Assembly: GCA_022457155.1 (NCBI GenBank)
Contig: JAJGOT010000340.1
Coordinates: forward strand, 1 to 64,000
Reading direction: 5' to 3'
Length of the DNA: 64,000 nt
Origin: Cladopsammia gracilis
Lineage: Eukaryota > Cnidaria > Anthozoa > Scleractinia > Dendrophylliidae
Made by a program: the position numbers and the translations under genes. This document shows positions 1-11,071 of this stretch, piece by piece; position 1 is the first letter of the stretch; each line of letters starts with the position of its first letter. Under the pieces are notes generated by a model. That model made no database searches and was not told the origin of the DNA. It saw only the letters and a program-made list of their open reading frames with translations.

Positions 1-105
1 AGAATCCTAACTTGCCTCCGAGACATAGAGAATAGAACAAAAACAAACTAAATTATTCATCCCTAACCTCAAAGTGATTTATTTTGTTTTGCTCCCCGCC
101 AAGTT
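1..105. repeat. Diverged, truncated copy of the 47.2-kb palindromic MITE
   Basis: The first hundred bases share the order of motifs seen inside the MITE at 47163-47322: a 'cctccgag'-type segment, an A-rich run, then ATTATTCATCCCT, then TGATTT followed by TTTTGTTTT. The match is imperfect and the left edge is cut by the window boundary, so this reads as an old, partial copy of the same family. No coding capacity is visible. Assigned by eye only. Confidence 0.45.
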
Positions 106-277
106 TCAACAATTTTTATATATCGAGATAGGCCTACCTAATATTATATTGTCTCGGCGCTGTATAACTCTTTATCTGTATTTCCTTCTCAATGTTGATA
201 AAAACCTGGCGGTATGGTTGTTGTCAGTGTCGATTCTACAGATACCCTGCACATCAGTAGAGCTCTCAACGTCATTA

Positions 278-591
278 TGACGTCATATAGTCGATTTTAT
301 TGGTTAAAACAGTCTCATCAATATTTTCTCAATTTTGAACATATAGCAACAAGACTTTAACAGCTACCTATTTGATGAAAGTCTTATGTTTACTAACACT
401 GTTGGTGTTGTTAACAATAACAGTGACGTCATTATGACGTCATATACAATGAAATAACCAACTGAAACGTTCTATAAGGCATATCTCTGAAACAAACGGT
501 AGTGTTCATACCAAGTTTTCACATATTGATGCAGGAGTAAAAATTAATGAATTCGTACACTTTGTTGCTATGATAACAGCATGTGACGTCA
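278..591. promoter_or_regulatory. Cluster of four TGACGTCA (CRE-type) palindromes
   Basis: Perfect TGACGTCA octamers lie at 278-285, 424-431, 435-442 and 584-591; the two middle ones are only 3 bp apart. TGACGTCA is the established full cAMP-response element bound by CREB/ATF bZIP dimers. No gene start is visible nearby, so the sites may simply belong to a repeat; related TGACGTCA or TGACGTCATA strings also occur inside the MITEs at 37.8 and 51.7 kb. Regulatory function is not shown. Confidence 0.3.
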
Positions 592-790
592 TAGAAGTGA
601 TGTGTACATTTTCTTAAAAACTGGGACAGTTATCTTTGCAAATTATGGCTTTTCATGTACGTAATGAATTTTAAAAAAGCTTTCTCAAGTGAAAAGGACA
701 TTTTTATGATATTTTGACAATAAATGTTTAGAGGTAATGGAATTACACAGACACGTAATATACCAGAAATAAATTTCCCATTTCATTGTC

Positions 791-830
791 CGCCATCTTG
801 GATCCGCCATCTTGGTTCCGCCATCTTGAT
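791..830. promoter_or_regulatory. Three tandem CCGCCATCTTG motifs (YY1-like)
   Basis: GCCATCTTGG or GCCATCTTGA occurs three times at a 14-nt spacing (792, 806, 820), each preceded by CC. A diverged fourth copy (GCCATCCTGG) lies near 987. GCCATCTTG is the core recognised by YY1/Pho zinc-finger factors in animals. The same core is in the MITEs near 37690 and 52520, so it may be transposon-borne. No transcription unit is identified. Confidence 0.35.
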
Positions 831-2009
831 TAGTCCAAACGTGTTTATTTTGGTAAAAAAAACACCGAAAAATAAAGCAAATGGACTGCTAAAGCTTAGT
901 TTATTGTGGGCAAATGTTTTACAATCCAAAATATGAACCAATAATAATATTATAGAGAGAAACGACCTTTAGTAAAACTTCGATCCGCCATCCTGGATTT
1001 TGACATTTCATATTCCACACTTTCCTAAAATTACCTTTAATTAACCTTAATTAATAAACAATTATACATAATTTGATCAATTATCGCTAAATTAAGTGGA
1101 AAATATCAATTCAATAAGAAAACTTTGAAATAATCTTGATTAAAGCGAAAAATGCTAATTTTGTAAAACATAGGTGTCAAAAAGCGGTTGCTATTGAAAC
1201 GTCAATGTCAGTGGACAAAGGATACTAACGTGAAAATGTTTCCAGATAAATTTTAGGAAAAGTCATCAAATTTGGTGGTCATTGCATCGACCGTCTTGAA
1301 ACGACACAACTTCAAAGTTCTAGCGTGCTCCAAAAGCCCCCCCCTCCCCTCGGTCTGGATATGGTTAAGCTTACTTTATTTATATCTTGAAATTGGAAGA
1401 AACCATCGTCAAAAGTGATAGAAGCAAAGGAATATAAACTAAACAGACAAAATAACGGCTAGAAATGTCAAAATTTCACAAGAATGGCAAGTTTGATTTC
1501 TTGACCGCCTGTCAATAAATCAAATGTCATGAACTTTAGTCCATTTCAATGCCTGCAAACCTGCAATTTATCTCCAAACTACTGCTTCTGTTTTGCCATA
1601 TAGAATATTTTTATCCAACTAAGTTGTATATTTGGTGGCATTTGGTGATATAACGTGGAAATAAGCTAGGCGAAATTTTGATATTCTGGCGGTACAGTGT
1701 CCCGTTAAGACACCTTTAAGGTGGCTTGCAATAGTTCCTGGCATTTTCCATCACTTATACTTTGATGGATCAACACAACATTTCTTTATCAGTTGATGCT
1801 ACAGTAATGGTATCAAACAAATGCCAAGTCATTCTTGAACAAGTAATGGTCATCGTCATGACAGGTTACCATTGTAACAGTATAGCCTGTTAAAGACAGC
1901 CTTAACTTTAGTTAAGTGCTTCAATTTAGAAAAACGAACTCGATGACCCCCACACTGCGCGAAAAATTGTTTAACATGGGTAACAAAACAGTAGTAAACA
2001 TGTAGTAAA
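831..2009. other. AT-rich non-coding DNA
   Basis: I see no open frame with recognisable protein features, no splice-site-flanked exon and no clean terminal inverted repeat in this stretch. It is AT-rich with scattered short A/T runs and a small C-run near 1338. Confidence 0.4.
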
Positions 2010-2330
2010 CACCATATTTGCACAACTTTGCCCATATTTGCAGCAAAGCAAACTTGAATGTTTGCACTTTATTTGCAAAGAAAGCAAACTGGTAAATTCC
2101 ACATTTTCTTTACGTTTGCTTAGCATGACAAAGATGAGCAAATATGAGATTTGCTTGGGGTAGCAAAGTTATAGTAAATTTTTGCGCAGATGTATATTTA
2201 CACCACATTTGCACACAAATTTGCACGTGAGCAAAGATGTATGTTTACATTCACCTCACACCCCCAGTGCAAATTTGGTTCAAATTTAGAGGCCCAAATT
2301 TGCTACATATTTGCTCAATGTTCAAACTTG
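2010..2330. repeat. ATTTGC/GCAAAT-rich segment
   Basis: ATTTGC or its complement GCAAAT recurs more than ten times in about 320 bp in both orientations, for example near 2034, 2071, 2150, 2208, 2285 and 2308. The spacing is irregular, so this is not a simple tandem repeat. It may be the subterminal part of a DNA transposon or a degenerate satellite. The short frame across it has no protein-like features. Confidence 0.4.
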
Positions 2331-3140
2331 AGAATATTCATTTTTTCGTCCAGTGCCATTTTTTTGTTATCGAATTTTTATTAGCATTTTAAGGTACAAT
2401 TTTTTGTAAAGTTTAAAAACATTTTTGAGGAAGCGTTCAGAACCACCTTAAATTTTCGATATTCAGTCAGATGCAATATTAATAACCAACGTAAATCATT
2501 TTTGATGGGTTAGAAACTACAAAGCGGATAGTTGGAAAACTCAGTGGCCGGAAGATATGTATTACTCACAGGGAACAAATCGTAGCAATGGCGTTCTGGT
2601 ACTGAATTAGATAGTAACGAAGGCAAACAGAAAAAAAAAATACTGTTACAAAACTCCACGAGCTGTTGTCAACCTGACAGACATAGGGAGACTAAGGAAC
2701 CCTGCTAAAAGCGTTTTGAGTGGAACAAAGAAAATTTCTAATCTAACTTCAGCTAGATTATTGGCTAATTAGCGATGATCAGTCTCAAGATGATGTGGAT
2801 AACACGGCAAGGCAGTTCAACTTCCAAAAAATTGGAACAACCAAATCATCTTGATTAATAAACAATCAATTATACAATAAAAAACAGATTTTTTTTTAAT
2901 TTTATGTAATGTTTTTATTATTATTAAACAAGAAACAGTAGTGTTACATTACAGAAAAAAAAGAATCACAAATACATTACAAACTATGACATTACGTGTA
3001 GCTCTAAGCTTACATCCATATATTTCACAATATTTCTATATTCTTACTGTAAATGTAATACTATAACTACTTATTACAGCATTTACTTTAAAACTTTAAA
3101 CTAAATTTAGCCTGGAAGGAAAGCAAAACAAAGAAAAAAA
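2331..3140. other. Non-coding DNA, no feature recognised
   Basis: AT-rich sequence with no supported exon, RNA gene or terminal repeat. It ends at the GAA microsatellite that forms the tail of the neighbouring LINE. Confidence 0.4.
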
Positions 3141-3278
3141 AAGAAGAAGAAGAAGAAGAAGAAGAAGAAGAAGAAGAAGAAGAAGAAGAAGAAGAAGAAG
3201 AAGAAGAAGAAAAAGAAGAAGAAGAAGAAGAAGAAGAAGAAGAAGAAGAAGAAGATGAAGAAGAAGAAGAAGAAGAAG

Positions 3279-3308
<30 letters not shown>
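3141..3308. repeat. (GAA)n/(TTC)n microsatellite, LINE tail
   Basis: About 168 bp of nearly pure GAA units, with an AAAAAG interruption near 3211 and a GATGAAG interruption near 3255. It sits just beyond the 3' end of the minus-strand LINE, so on that strand the element ends in (TTC)n; simple-sequence 3' tails are typical of non-LTR retrotransposons. The long Ser- or Phe-only frames here are artefacts of the repeat. Confidence 0.85.
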
Positions 3309-3309
<1 letters not shown>

Positions 3310-5491
3310 TATACACATTTTTTCATTTCTTAGGGGACTGGCATCAAGTTCACAGGGGACTACAAGAAAGACTTAAAAGGCTCCCATTTCTTCCGGGTTA
3401 ATAATGTCGGCTTTGTTTTCAATTTCATTGATATGTTCCATATAGTGTAAAAACTCATCAAGTTTTGGTGGACATTCTTTCATTTTACACAGCCAAATGT
3501 AGTATTTAGCAAGCAGGCAGCAAAAGTTTATTTGAAAGTTGTATTTTGAACTATCTGGTTTTGAGCCCAGTGCTGTACCCAGTTGTATGAGCGTTTCTTT
3601 TTCAATTATTTTACATGACTGAAGCCATAAGGAAATGCTGACCCAGAAGGACTGAGTTTTGGGGCATTCCCAGAATAGATGCACCAGTTTTTCTGTCTCT
3701 TCTCGGCAGAAGATACATTTTTCGCTCTCAACGAGTCCGATTTTTTTCAGAAAGTTGTTAGTCGATATTCTTCTGTGTAAGAATTTAAAATTAAAAGCTA
3801 TAAGTTTTGTACTCTTCGTACATTGAAGGGATAATTGATAGGCAGTTCTCCAGTTAATCGTAACGTTAATATCCTCAAACCACTTTTGTTGGCTTGAAAT
3901 AGGTAGTTCACTCTTTTTTGATACTAGTTTCTTATATACAAGTCTACTTGGTTTTGAATTTTCTACAAATTTAGTCAAGAACTCTTCATACTTTAAAGAA
4001 GGCCTTGTATTTTGTGGTATGTGCTTTTTCAGGAGTTTGCCTGCAGATATTAGTCCATAAAAAGCTAAAGGCCGGACTTTCAGGCTATATTTAATTTGGA
4101 AGACAGAGTGTGAAAGAAATTTGCCAGAGCCATTCATTAAATGCTTGACTTTTGTTACTCCTTTAGTAAACCAATCTTTATAGTAAACTGGTTTGTTTTC
4201 TATTCGTATCAAGGAATTGTACCATAAAGGTGATGCAAGAAAGTGATCATCTGACACTATCGTTTGTTCAAAATTTACTTCTGACCAGATTTCAAGAATC
4301 TCTTTGATGAAGGGATCTGATATCTTAATAATACTACTGTCTTTTTTGTTAAGATTTCCAGTTAAAGTGACTTGGCCTCCATATTTCCTAAGTTCAAGGT
4401 CAAAAAAACTTTTCCATCCTCCCTGGTTTTCTGTATCCAGGTACTTTTTAATCCAAATTGCTTTTAACGATCTATTAAAAGAATCTATATCAATCATTTT
4501 AAGACCCCCTTCAGGGTAATCATTTATCATTACATTTCGTTTAATTTTGTCTCCTTTGTCATTCCATAAGAAATTGTAAAACATACCATTTATTTCTTTG
4601 ATTACCTTATTATTTGTTTGTAAAGGCGAGAGAATATATGTTAGTTGTGACGCTACGAGGCTTTTTAAGACTGTACTTTTCCCTAACAGACCGAGTCTAC
4701 GCAGTTTCCAACAGCCTAAGATTGTCTTTATCTTTTTCAATTTATCATTGTAGTTTAAAGATAAAGTCATATCAGGGTCTGTTGAGTGCCACACTCCTAA
4801 GGCTTTGACTTTTTTTGCGTGGCCATTTAAAGTTCTTTTCAGGACATAGCTTAAAATCGCTTTCAGCATTGGCGCCTGTCCACAAGGCTTCTGTCTTGCT
4901 ATTGTTAAGTTTTAGGCCAGATACAGAACCAAAACTGTCTATCATCTTCAAGGCTTATAGGAATGATTTTTCAGAACCGTCTAAAATAAGGGTTGTGTCG
5001 TCAGCAAATTGGCTCAATTTAATCTCGTTTCCGTTTAACATTATGCCACAAATGTCCTTCTTTTGGCGAATAGCGTCAGCTAGTATTTCTACTGAGAGAA
5101 TAAACAAATAAGGTGACAAGGGGCAGCCTTGTCTGACACCCCTGCTAAGTTTAAAAAAGTTACTTGCCCATCCATTGTTCAAAATACAACTTTCAATATT
5201 GCAATAGAATACTTTTATCCAGTTCGGTAAGGATTTACCAAAACCGAAATGTAGGAACGTTTTCCGTATGAAGGACCATTCCAGCGTATCAAAAGCTTTT
5301 TCGAAGTCGAGGAAAAGGAGTAGTCCCGGTATATTTTTCTCTGCAGTATATTTAATGAAGCTGTCTATTAAACGAATGTTTTCTCCGATGAATCTGCCTT
5401 TAATGAAACCTGTTTGATCATCTGAAATAAGCTTCGGAATAACAATTTTGATGCGGTTTGCTATGGCTTTCGTTGCAATCTTATAAATCAA
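3309..5491 (-). mobile_element. 5'-truncated non-LTR retrotransposon (L1/Tx1-like LINE)
   Basis: On the minus strand this carries the reverse transcriptase and C-terminal zinc-binding part of a LINE ORF2, a short 3' UTR (3372-3309) and a (TTC)n tail. Sequence recognisable as RT begins abruptly at about 5491, inside the early RT motifs, so the endonuclease half is missing. This is the usual 5' truncation from aborted target-primed reverse transcription. The RT motifs fit the L1/Tx1 branch, but the clade is not certain. With one stop and one frameshift the copy is dead. Confidence 0.85.
3373..5491 (-). pseudogene. LINE reverse transcriptase (ORF2) fragment, stop plus frameshift
   Basis: Two ORF segments (5491-4955 and 4869-3373) are parts of one protein. 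The first holds RT motifs: DQTGFIKGRF, LFLDFEKAFDTLEW (motif A aspartates), RGVRQGCPLSPYLF (motif B) and the FADDTTL catalytic loop (motif C). An in-frame TAA follows near 4953, where the frame then runs on through GLKLNNSKTEALW. A frameshift near 4820 moves into the second segment, which has the thumb/connection region and a Cys/His cluster, CIFCREETEKLVHLFWEC, of the zf-RVT type seen at the C-terminus of plant and animal L1/Tx1 ORF2. No endonuclease domain is present. Encoded function was copying of element RNA into the genome; this copy cannot make it. Confidence 0.85.
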
Positions 5492-5539
5492 AGGGCTCTT
5501 AAAGCCATCTCGTTAATGCGAGAGAATGTAAGGTTAATA

Positions 5540-5559
5540 AACAACAACAACAACAACAA
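5540..5559. repeat. Short (CAA)n microsatellite
   Basis: About seven CAA units lie directly upstream of the truncated LINE, after a TTAATAAA motif. It may be the tail of another old retroelement on the plus strand. The plus frame across it has an Asn run but no recognised domain. Confidence 0.5.
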
Positions 5560-6391
5560 GAATTGGAAAAGTTGGGTGCCTTTGATAGGTAAATGTTGTA
5601 AAGACGTGATAGGTAATATGTGTAAAGCTGCTAAATGGTTTATTGAAGTTGAAAGATTGAAAATACCTGTAGGTCTAATCGTAGAGTTAGACATTGCAGT
5701 CATAGAGGACTTAAGGGCTCTTTTAGGAGCCACCAAATCAATAAAAGTCATGAGCAACAAAATAATCACGAGTATGAATATAAATAATTTTCATGTTAAT
5801 TTAGCGTATTTGTTCAAAATAGTCTTCATTTTACAGCTGAGGGGAAACTTCAACTTGATAATATTAAGCGAATGAGCCGAGGCCAATTTGGTTGCTACGG
5901 GGGAAAATTATGAGGAGGGATGGGGGTGGCAAAACTACTTAGATTCAATCTATCTTTAGAGAGCCCTTTTACTTAGTTAATTTTCTATGTTTTGTATCAG
6001 TCACAGTATTTTAGTAGCAATGACTTGTATGGCATTACAATGGCGATTTTCTTATCAATCGAAATTTGGGAAAGATGTTCGAAGGTTAAAAAATATTTAC
6101 TATCTTTATTTATTGACATTTAAACAAAACTAAAACATATTGCAACGATTTTCATTTGGGATTAAAATTGATTTACTAGCAATGTTTTTAAACAGCCAAT
6201 TTATATGTGCAGTGTATATGTGGATGTATGAGACAAAACAAGAACTTTGTGCATGTGAATAAGTTCAGTAAAAAGACTTCAGTAAAAAAGGAATGTTTTA
6301 TCTAAATACTTCACTAAGGTAGACTATTGTAAAAAAGGCAAATGAAAATATTTGACTTGTCGCTTTTTCCGTCAACTAAAAAATTGTGTAC
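5560..6391. other. No supported gene
   Basis: A 119-codon plus-strand frame (5516-5875) crosses the CAA repeat, but its composition is not convincing and it resembles nothing I recognise. The rest is AT-rich with no splice-flanked exon. Confidence 0.35.
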
Positions 6392-6539
6392 CTTCGGGCA
6401 GAATGGTGACTCTTGTAGGAATAGAGCTGGTGATTAGGATTTCGTTTCCTTTTATAGCTGAAGCTCTTTCCAAAACATCTCGGCTTAAAGAAGCCTTGGT
6501 AAAAACGACAAGCGACCTGGCCCCGAAAATTGCCGACAT
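6392..6539 (-). CDS. Candidate first coding exon, possible mitochondrial leader
   Basis: A minus-strand frame with ATG at 6539 runs 49 codons (MSAIFGARSLVVFTKASLSR at its start) to CCCGAAG followed by GTACAC at 6391, a possible splice donor. The leader is rich in Arg/Ser/Leu with no acids for its first 19 residues, as in mitochondrial presequences. The last visible residues, IPTRVTILPEG, resemble the start of M16-family mitochondrial peptidase/complex III core proteins, which read P-x-T-x-V-T-x-L-x-N-G. That assignment is weak: no second exon was found at lower coordinates. It could also be chance or a gene remnant. Confidence 0.22.
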
Positions 6540-6959
6540 GAGACGTTCTGAACAGCGAGAAGCGGCTCGATTCCGCTTCAAAAATACGACAAATTACGAC
6601 AGCGACTTTAGAAGGTTGTGCAATTTACCAATAAAAATTAAACATTATTGACCATATCGTTCATATCAACACCCGACGGCCAACGGTCTGTTTTAATGAT
6701 CAATTTGTTATTGAAACGTCTACCAACCTCGTTCCCAAGGCCCCTATCTTCCTCTCTCTTGGATCGGAGGTGCAGTTAGAGTACACCCTAGACTCCCGGT
6801 ATACACATACATATCCGTGACCTTTGATTTTTGATTTTTTGGCGCAAATTGGTTTTAACAAGCTTAATAATTTTCCTTCGAGCATTTTTATTTTAAAAAG
6901 AGACTTTACTTTTGATCTTGATGAAAAATTGCACTTTATCAAATAAAGACAAATAAGTG

Positions 6960-7200
6960 ACAGGTCACGCGTGTGGTTTCCGTTCGAATTACACGCACCG
7001 GCTCCCCCGACGGTGTCAATTTGCGCGAGGGCAAAAGTAACGACCCTCCCCTCGGGTGAATGTCATTTTGTCTCTGTGACGCGGTCGCTAAGCTTTAGAA
7101 TTTCGTGGTACAGCCGTTTGGATCGCGGACAATGGCGAAGCGAAGATGGCCAGAATTGCTCCAAAACGGAGCCCTTTTAGAGCCCGTGAAAGGGAATTTG
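6960..7200. promoter_or_regulatory. CpG-rich segment, possible promoter/5' UTR
   Basis: This stretch is much richer in CG dinucleotides than its AT-rich surroundings and lies about 420 bp upstream of the candidate minus-strand exon at 6539. On the plus strand it contains an ATG at 7131 followed by 34 codons (MAKRRWPELL...) before a stop. CpG-rich, gene-free islands of this kind are common at animal promoters, but nothing here proves transcription. Confidence 0.25.
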
Positions 7201-8186
7201 GAAGCTAGCACGAATCGCACGGGTAGACATTTAACCTGCGGCCTCACTGGTGGCAATTCGGGGAGCTTGAGTTGAATTGTTTAGAAATTATTGGCTTTCG
7301 CGTGGCGAGGGTTCGCTCAGAGGTCTCCAGCCTTCCCTTCTTTTATAGTGGATAGTGGGGCGAGTGACAAAAGTTGTAAAAATGCATTTAAACCGGTCAG
7401 GATACATCAAGAGACAATAAAGTAAAGGTGAGAAGACTTTAGTGTGTAATACTTTCGATTTTTCTATCGCTTATCAATTCCGTGACAAATCGTATTATTA
7501 CCTAGTATATTTCATTACTGTGTACTGGATATCACGATTGGTCTGCCTGTGGGATCATCCAATTTAAATCTTTGATGTGTGCCACAACGCATCGGATAAA
7601 TGTTTACGCTTATCCGCGTTTGTAGATCTTTATATATAAGATATAAACATCTAAGAATTTTACTGAGATTTTAAAGAAGAAAAGAACTGATCCATGACCT
7701 ATGGTCGCTACAATGTCTGTCATTGATCGATCAGAGTCCGTTCACGCATATTCATTGCTATTTTAAGACTTAAATTCAGTTAGGAAGTCAGGACAAAAAG
7801 TGCATATCCTTAGAATTCCTCTATTCCTCAAAGAAAGAATTGAGCAAATATTTATTTTTCCAACTTTAATTTTATTTTTAAGATTCGCTCTCTCCCGTTC
7901 TTTCTAATCTTCCGGAAACCGGACATTCCACAATGATAAAAAGGAAACTTTATTACGAAAGCTGTCAAAGCCAGATAAACACTGAAAAGCAATTTTCACT
8001 ACTTTTTACTTCAACTGAGTCTCAAGCTGTCGCAGTGCTATATTTTTCTGACTTTTCTGTCTTTTCTTGTGATCTTCACCGGAAATGTTTCTGTCTTTCC
8101 TGCACGCCACAACCGTGGATCCGGAAAAAAGGTGAAAAAACGTTTATCAAATGTTTTTTACTTGAGTAGTATTGGCACTCAAATAA
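7201..8186. other. No supported gene
   Basis: AT-rich DNA. A 78-codon plus-strand frame at 7933-8169 has no domain-like pattern. No terminal repeats were seen before the MITE that starts at 8189. Confidence 0.35.
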
Positions 8187-8188
8187 TA

Positions 8189-8549
8189 GGGCCATTTATA
8201 CGACAGAAAATAAGACGCGTCTTATCTAAGACGCGACTTAAATAAGACGCGAACCGATCGTATAAACAGTACAAAATAAGCATTCGTGTCTTATTTTAGA
8301 CGCGACTTATTTTTTAAGTTCTTATTTTGTCCGCGTCTTAAATAAGACGTGAACTTCCTCGTATAAATGCTTTCGTGTCCTAAATAAGACGTGAACAACA
8401 AGTGCGCCGTATCAAAATAAGACGCGAACCATTTATACGTGATCTTCGCGTCTCATGTTGGACGCAAACGTATAAATGGTACACTTCGCATCTTATTTAA
8501 GTCGCGTCTTAGATAAGACGCGTCTTATTTTCTCCCGTATAAATGGCAC
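8189..8549. mobile_element. MITE built from AAGACGCGTCTTA palindromes
   Basis: A 361-bp element with terminal inverted repeats GGGCCATTTATACGA at the left and CCGTATAAATGGCAC at the right, flanked by TA on both sides (8187-8188, 8550-8551). The interior is a string of short palindromes based on AAGACGCG/CGCGTCTTA interleaved with more copies of the terminal motif CGTATAAATG. There is no coding capacity. TA duplication suggests mobilisation by a Tc1/mariner-type transposase (inference). The sister element lies 37 bp away. Confidence 0.75.
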
Positions 8550-8586
8550 TAATATCTTCTCAGTTAAGTCCGTAATAATGCCAATA

Positions 8587-8800
8587 GGGCCATTTATACG
8601 AGACCAAATAAGTCGCGACTTACATAAGTCGCGACTTACAGAAGACGCGAACCACTCGTATAAATGATACAAAAATGTGTTCGCATCTTATTTAGGTCGC
8701 GACTTATGCAAGCCTCACTCGTATAAATGGTCTAGTTCGCGTCTTCTGTAAGTCGCGACTTATGCAAGTCGCGACTTATTTGGTCTCGTATAAATGGCCC
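8587..8800. mobile_element. MITE built from AAGTCGCGACTTA palindromes
   Basis: A 214-bp element, almost a perfect hairpin: GGGCCATTTATACGAGACC at the left and GGTCTCGTATAAATGGCCC at the right, with TA on each side (8585-8586, 8801-8802). Immediately inside each end are two tandem AAGTCGCGACTT palindromes. The terminal motif equals that of the element at 8189-8549, but the internal palindrome differs (AAGTCGCGACTT against AAGACGCGTCTT). Non-coding and probably non-autonomous. Confidence 0.8.
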
Positions 8801-8802
8801 TA

Positions 8803-9217
8803 ATGTATGTCTTGAATCGAAACGCTGAAATCGTTTATAAAATGGTTGTTAAAATGCTTTGTCATTCAATTTGTCATTCAATTCAGAACAACAAACTTTT
8901 CCTTTTACACGAATAGAACTGTAGAAAGAATTGCAGCAAACAATAACTTCTACATTTGCACAATTAGTTTGTTCAGCAAAATCACGAGATCCCTTGCATA
9001 CTATTGCATAATCAAAGCGCAATTTTTATCACCGTCAATACATTCCACCATGTACCTAAATCTAATAATGGCAATGATCTGTTCACTATCTAAAGTACAT
9101 GCAATTAACGAGATATCTCCAAACAAGTCTTCTTCTGCAATAAGCTTTACTCGCAGCACTTCACTTTCCAATGGAAACTACTAGTTTATCTTGTACAGGA
9201 TTTTACTGATCCAGATC
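8803..9217. other. No supported gene
   Basis: A 112-codon plus frame (8846-9184) spans most of this interval. Its composition is unremarkable and the complementary strand is stop-rich. I do not recognise it and do not call it a gene. Confidence 0.3.
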
Positions 9218-9267
9218 CGCGCGGCCAAATTTCTTGCCTACCGGTAGGCAAGATATTTGGCCGCGCG
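9218..9267. repeat. 50-bp near-perfect palindrome
   Basis: Two 25-nt arms meet without a spacer at an ACCGGT centre; one mismatched pair (9231/9254) breaks the symmetry. The outer arm is CGCGCGGCCAAAT. It could be a tiny MITE, a recombination remnant or a cruciform-forming site. It lies just upstream of a Tigger-like fragment. Confidence 0.8.
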
Positions 9268-9439
9268 ATACAAACGTCTGTGAAATTTGCCGACTTTGCG
9301 GAGCTATATCTCCATTATTTTAAAAGATATCGCTTTTAAACTCGGCCATTTTACTAATTTTGAGACGCTTTTCCCAGCAGTGTCGATGGATTATTGCTAT
9401 CAGGCCCATATAAAATTTTGGAAAAACCGTGATAAGGTC

Positions 9440-9729
9440 TATTCTGAAAACGTCTTGCGATACATGTTTGTAACCGCAAACAGGAAATTGTATTACTTAC
9501 TCAAACTATCATCACCTGATCACCGGAGTGTCCGTGATAAAGAGGTTAAGTTTATATTAATTTGCTCTCTGGGACCGAATTTAGTGTCCGTTGTCCGTAT
9601 TAGAGAGGGTCCGTATTATAGAGGTCTTTTTTTAAAGAAAATATGTGAGAATTTTGTCGGGACACAGGAAACTGTCCGTAATAGAGAGGTATCCGTATTA
9701 GAGAGGTGTCCGTAAGGAGACTGTCGATT
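9440..9729 (-). mobile_element. Tigger/pogo-like element fragment
   Basis: Read on the minus strand it begins CAGTCTCCTTACGGACACC and continues with repeated GTCCGTA..AGAGAGG modules. It matches, in inverted orientation, much of the element at 48144-48713, including the segments around CTGATCACCGGAGTGTC and CAAACAGGAAATTG. The 142-codon plus-strand frame across it is repeat-derived. The other terminus is not clear, so the copy is probably truncated. Confidence 0.6.
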
Positions 9730-11016
9730 TTTATCGATTATAGTTTTTCATATTTCGAAATCCAACTCGAAGTCCAACTCGAACTCGAACTCGAACTCGA
9801 TATCCAACTCGACGTTTCGGGATTCCCATACTGGGACGTTCATACTTGCATTGCGTGAGAGCTGTAGAATAATTCAGGAAATAACGCTTTTCCACTTATG
9901 CTGATAAGCGTTCATGTTTAAAATTCTAAGCCGCCACCCGCGTACTAGAACAAACGCAAATTTTGCTCTGCCATATCGCTAATATTAAAACACAAACTTT
10001 CCCGTCCCATTTAACTTTCTTAAAACGTCGCCATTCGTAAAAATACACCGTGAAATTCTCAAACTGCGTTTGCCAAAAAACGCATTTGACCTATTTTTGG
10101 CTTTACGATAAATGATTGAAGCTGATAGGTAACGTGAGATATCGAAACTTTATAAGAAGAACTTAATGCCTTTGCGGTAACGTAATGTGAGATATGACAA
10201 GTTCATCACAAGTTCTGACATCCCAATACCCTAGGGAAATTAACAATAGATCCGGGGGTGCTCCCCAAACATTTTAGTGGCAGTATGTGACGCCCTTCTT
10301 GAAATCCTAACCGCTTTAACCAACCATATCCTCAATGCCCTAATATAGCTTCTATAAAGAAGGAACAAGAAACCCCCCCCGGACAAAAGTCCACAAAATT
10401 TTGTTAACAACTTTTGTCCCTTTTTAGTACTCGACTTCGAAATCTCGCTTAATGCGCAAGCGCATTAACGAGATAAAAACAGATGACGAAGGCTTGCGGA
10501 AACGAGGTGATATTCTTTCAAAAAACTCTAGTAAAAAGTTGGGATTTTTTAAAGATAAGAATATCTCCTCTTACTAGGTATTTTCAGGCCCGTGCCATCC
10601 AAGTATAGAAACTGCTTCTTAAGAAGGAAACAATATTAATCAAATTGGCAAGACCACCTCAGACGATGATTCTCAAGATATAACAACTATCAAGTCAGTC
10701 GGTTCAGTTTCAGTCAGTCCCCGCATCGCTTTTAAATTTCCGCGTTCTTCGCAGAACGTACGTGAATGGCGCCAACATTTGCAGAGGCTGAAAACATTTT
10801 GATTATGTTCACCGTTTTAGTTACTTGACCGTTGCCATTAATAAGAACCTAACTTGATAATATCATATTAACGTAGTATGTTCTAAGATTGTTAAAAAGT
10901 TGGTATGAAAGAAAGGATTTTGGTTTAAAAACGTTTCGTTAATTACAGAGCAAAAATAACACACAAAACGACAAAACAAAACGAAACAATGCAAATTATA
11001 ACATGTGATGACTTAC
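9730..11016. other. No supported gene
   Basis: Contains a short GAACTC/CAACTC array near 9765-9815, a small hairpin around 10380-10425 (GGACAAAAGT against ACTTTTGTCC) and another near 10450-10475 (ATGCGCAAGCGCAT). No coding sequence is recognised. If the exon at 11017-11071 is real, part of this would be its first intron. Confidence 0.35.
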
Positions 11017-11071
11017 CTGGCAGTTTCCAGATCAGCACCATTATAATCAATCCGTACATCAATTTTTCCAT
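11017..11071 (-). CDS. Candidate signal-peptide first exon (secreted protein)
   Basis: On the minus strand ATG at 11071 opens 18 codons, MEKLMYGLIIMVLIWKLP, then G of a split codon, followed at once by a strong donor GTAAGT (11016-11011). The peptide has a Lys near the start and a hydrophobic core, as expected of a secretion signal. The architecture (short signal exon, intron in phase 1 after a G) is the same as in the PAN-domain gene at 62437. The next exon, which would be at lower coordinates, was not found. Chance cannot be excluded. Confidence 0.38.

Noticed and set aside
3088..3318. Long Ser- or Phe-only minus frames
   Set aside because: Pure translation of the GAA/TTC microsatellite.
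8189..8800. CRISPR-like array of regularly repeated palindromes
   Set aside because: Repeats are parts of TA-flanked hairpin elements, spacing is irregular and there are no unique spacers; the genome is eukaryotic.
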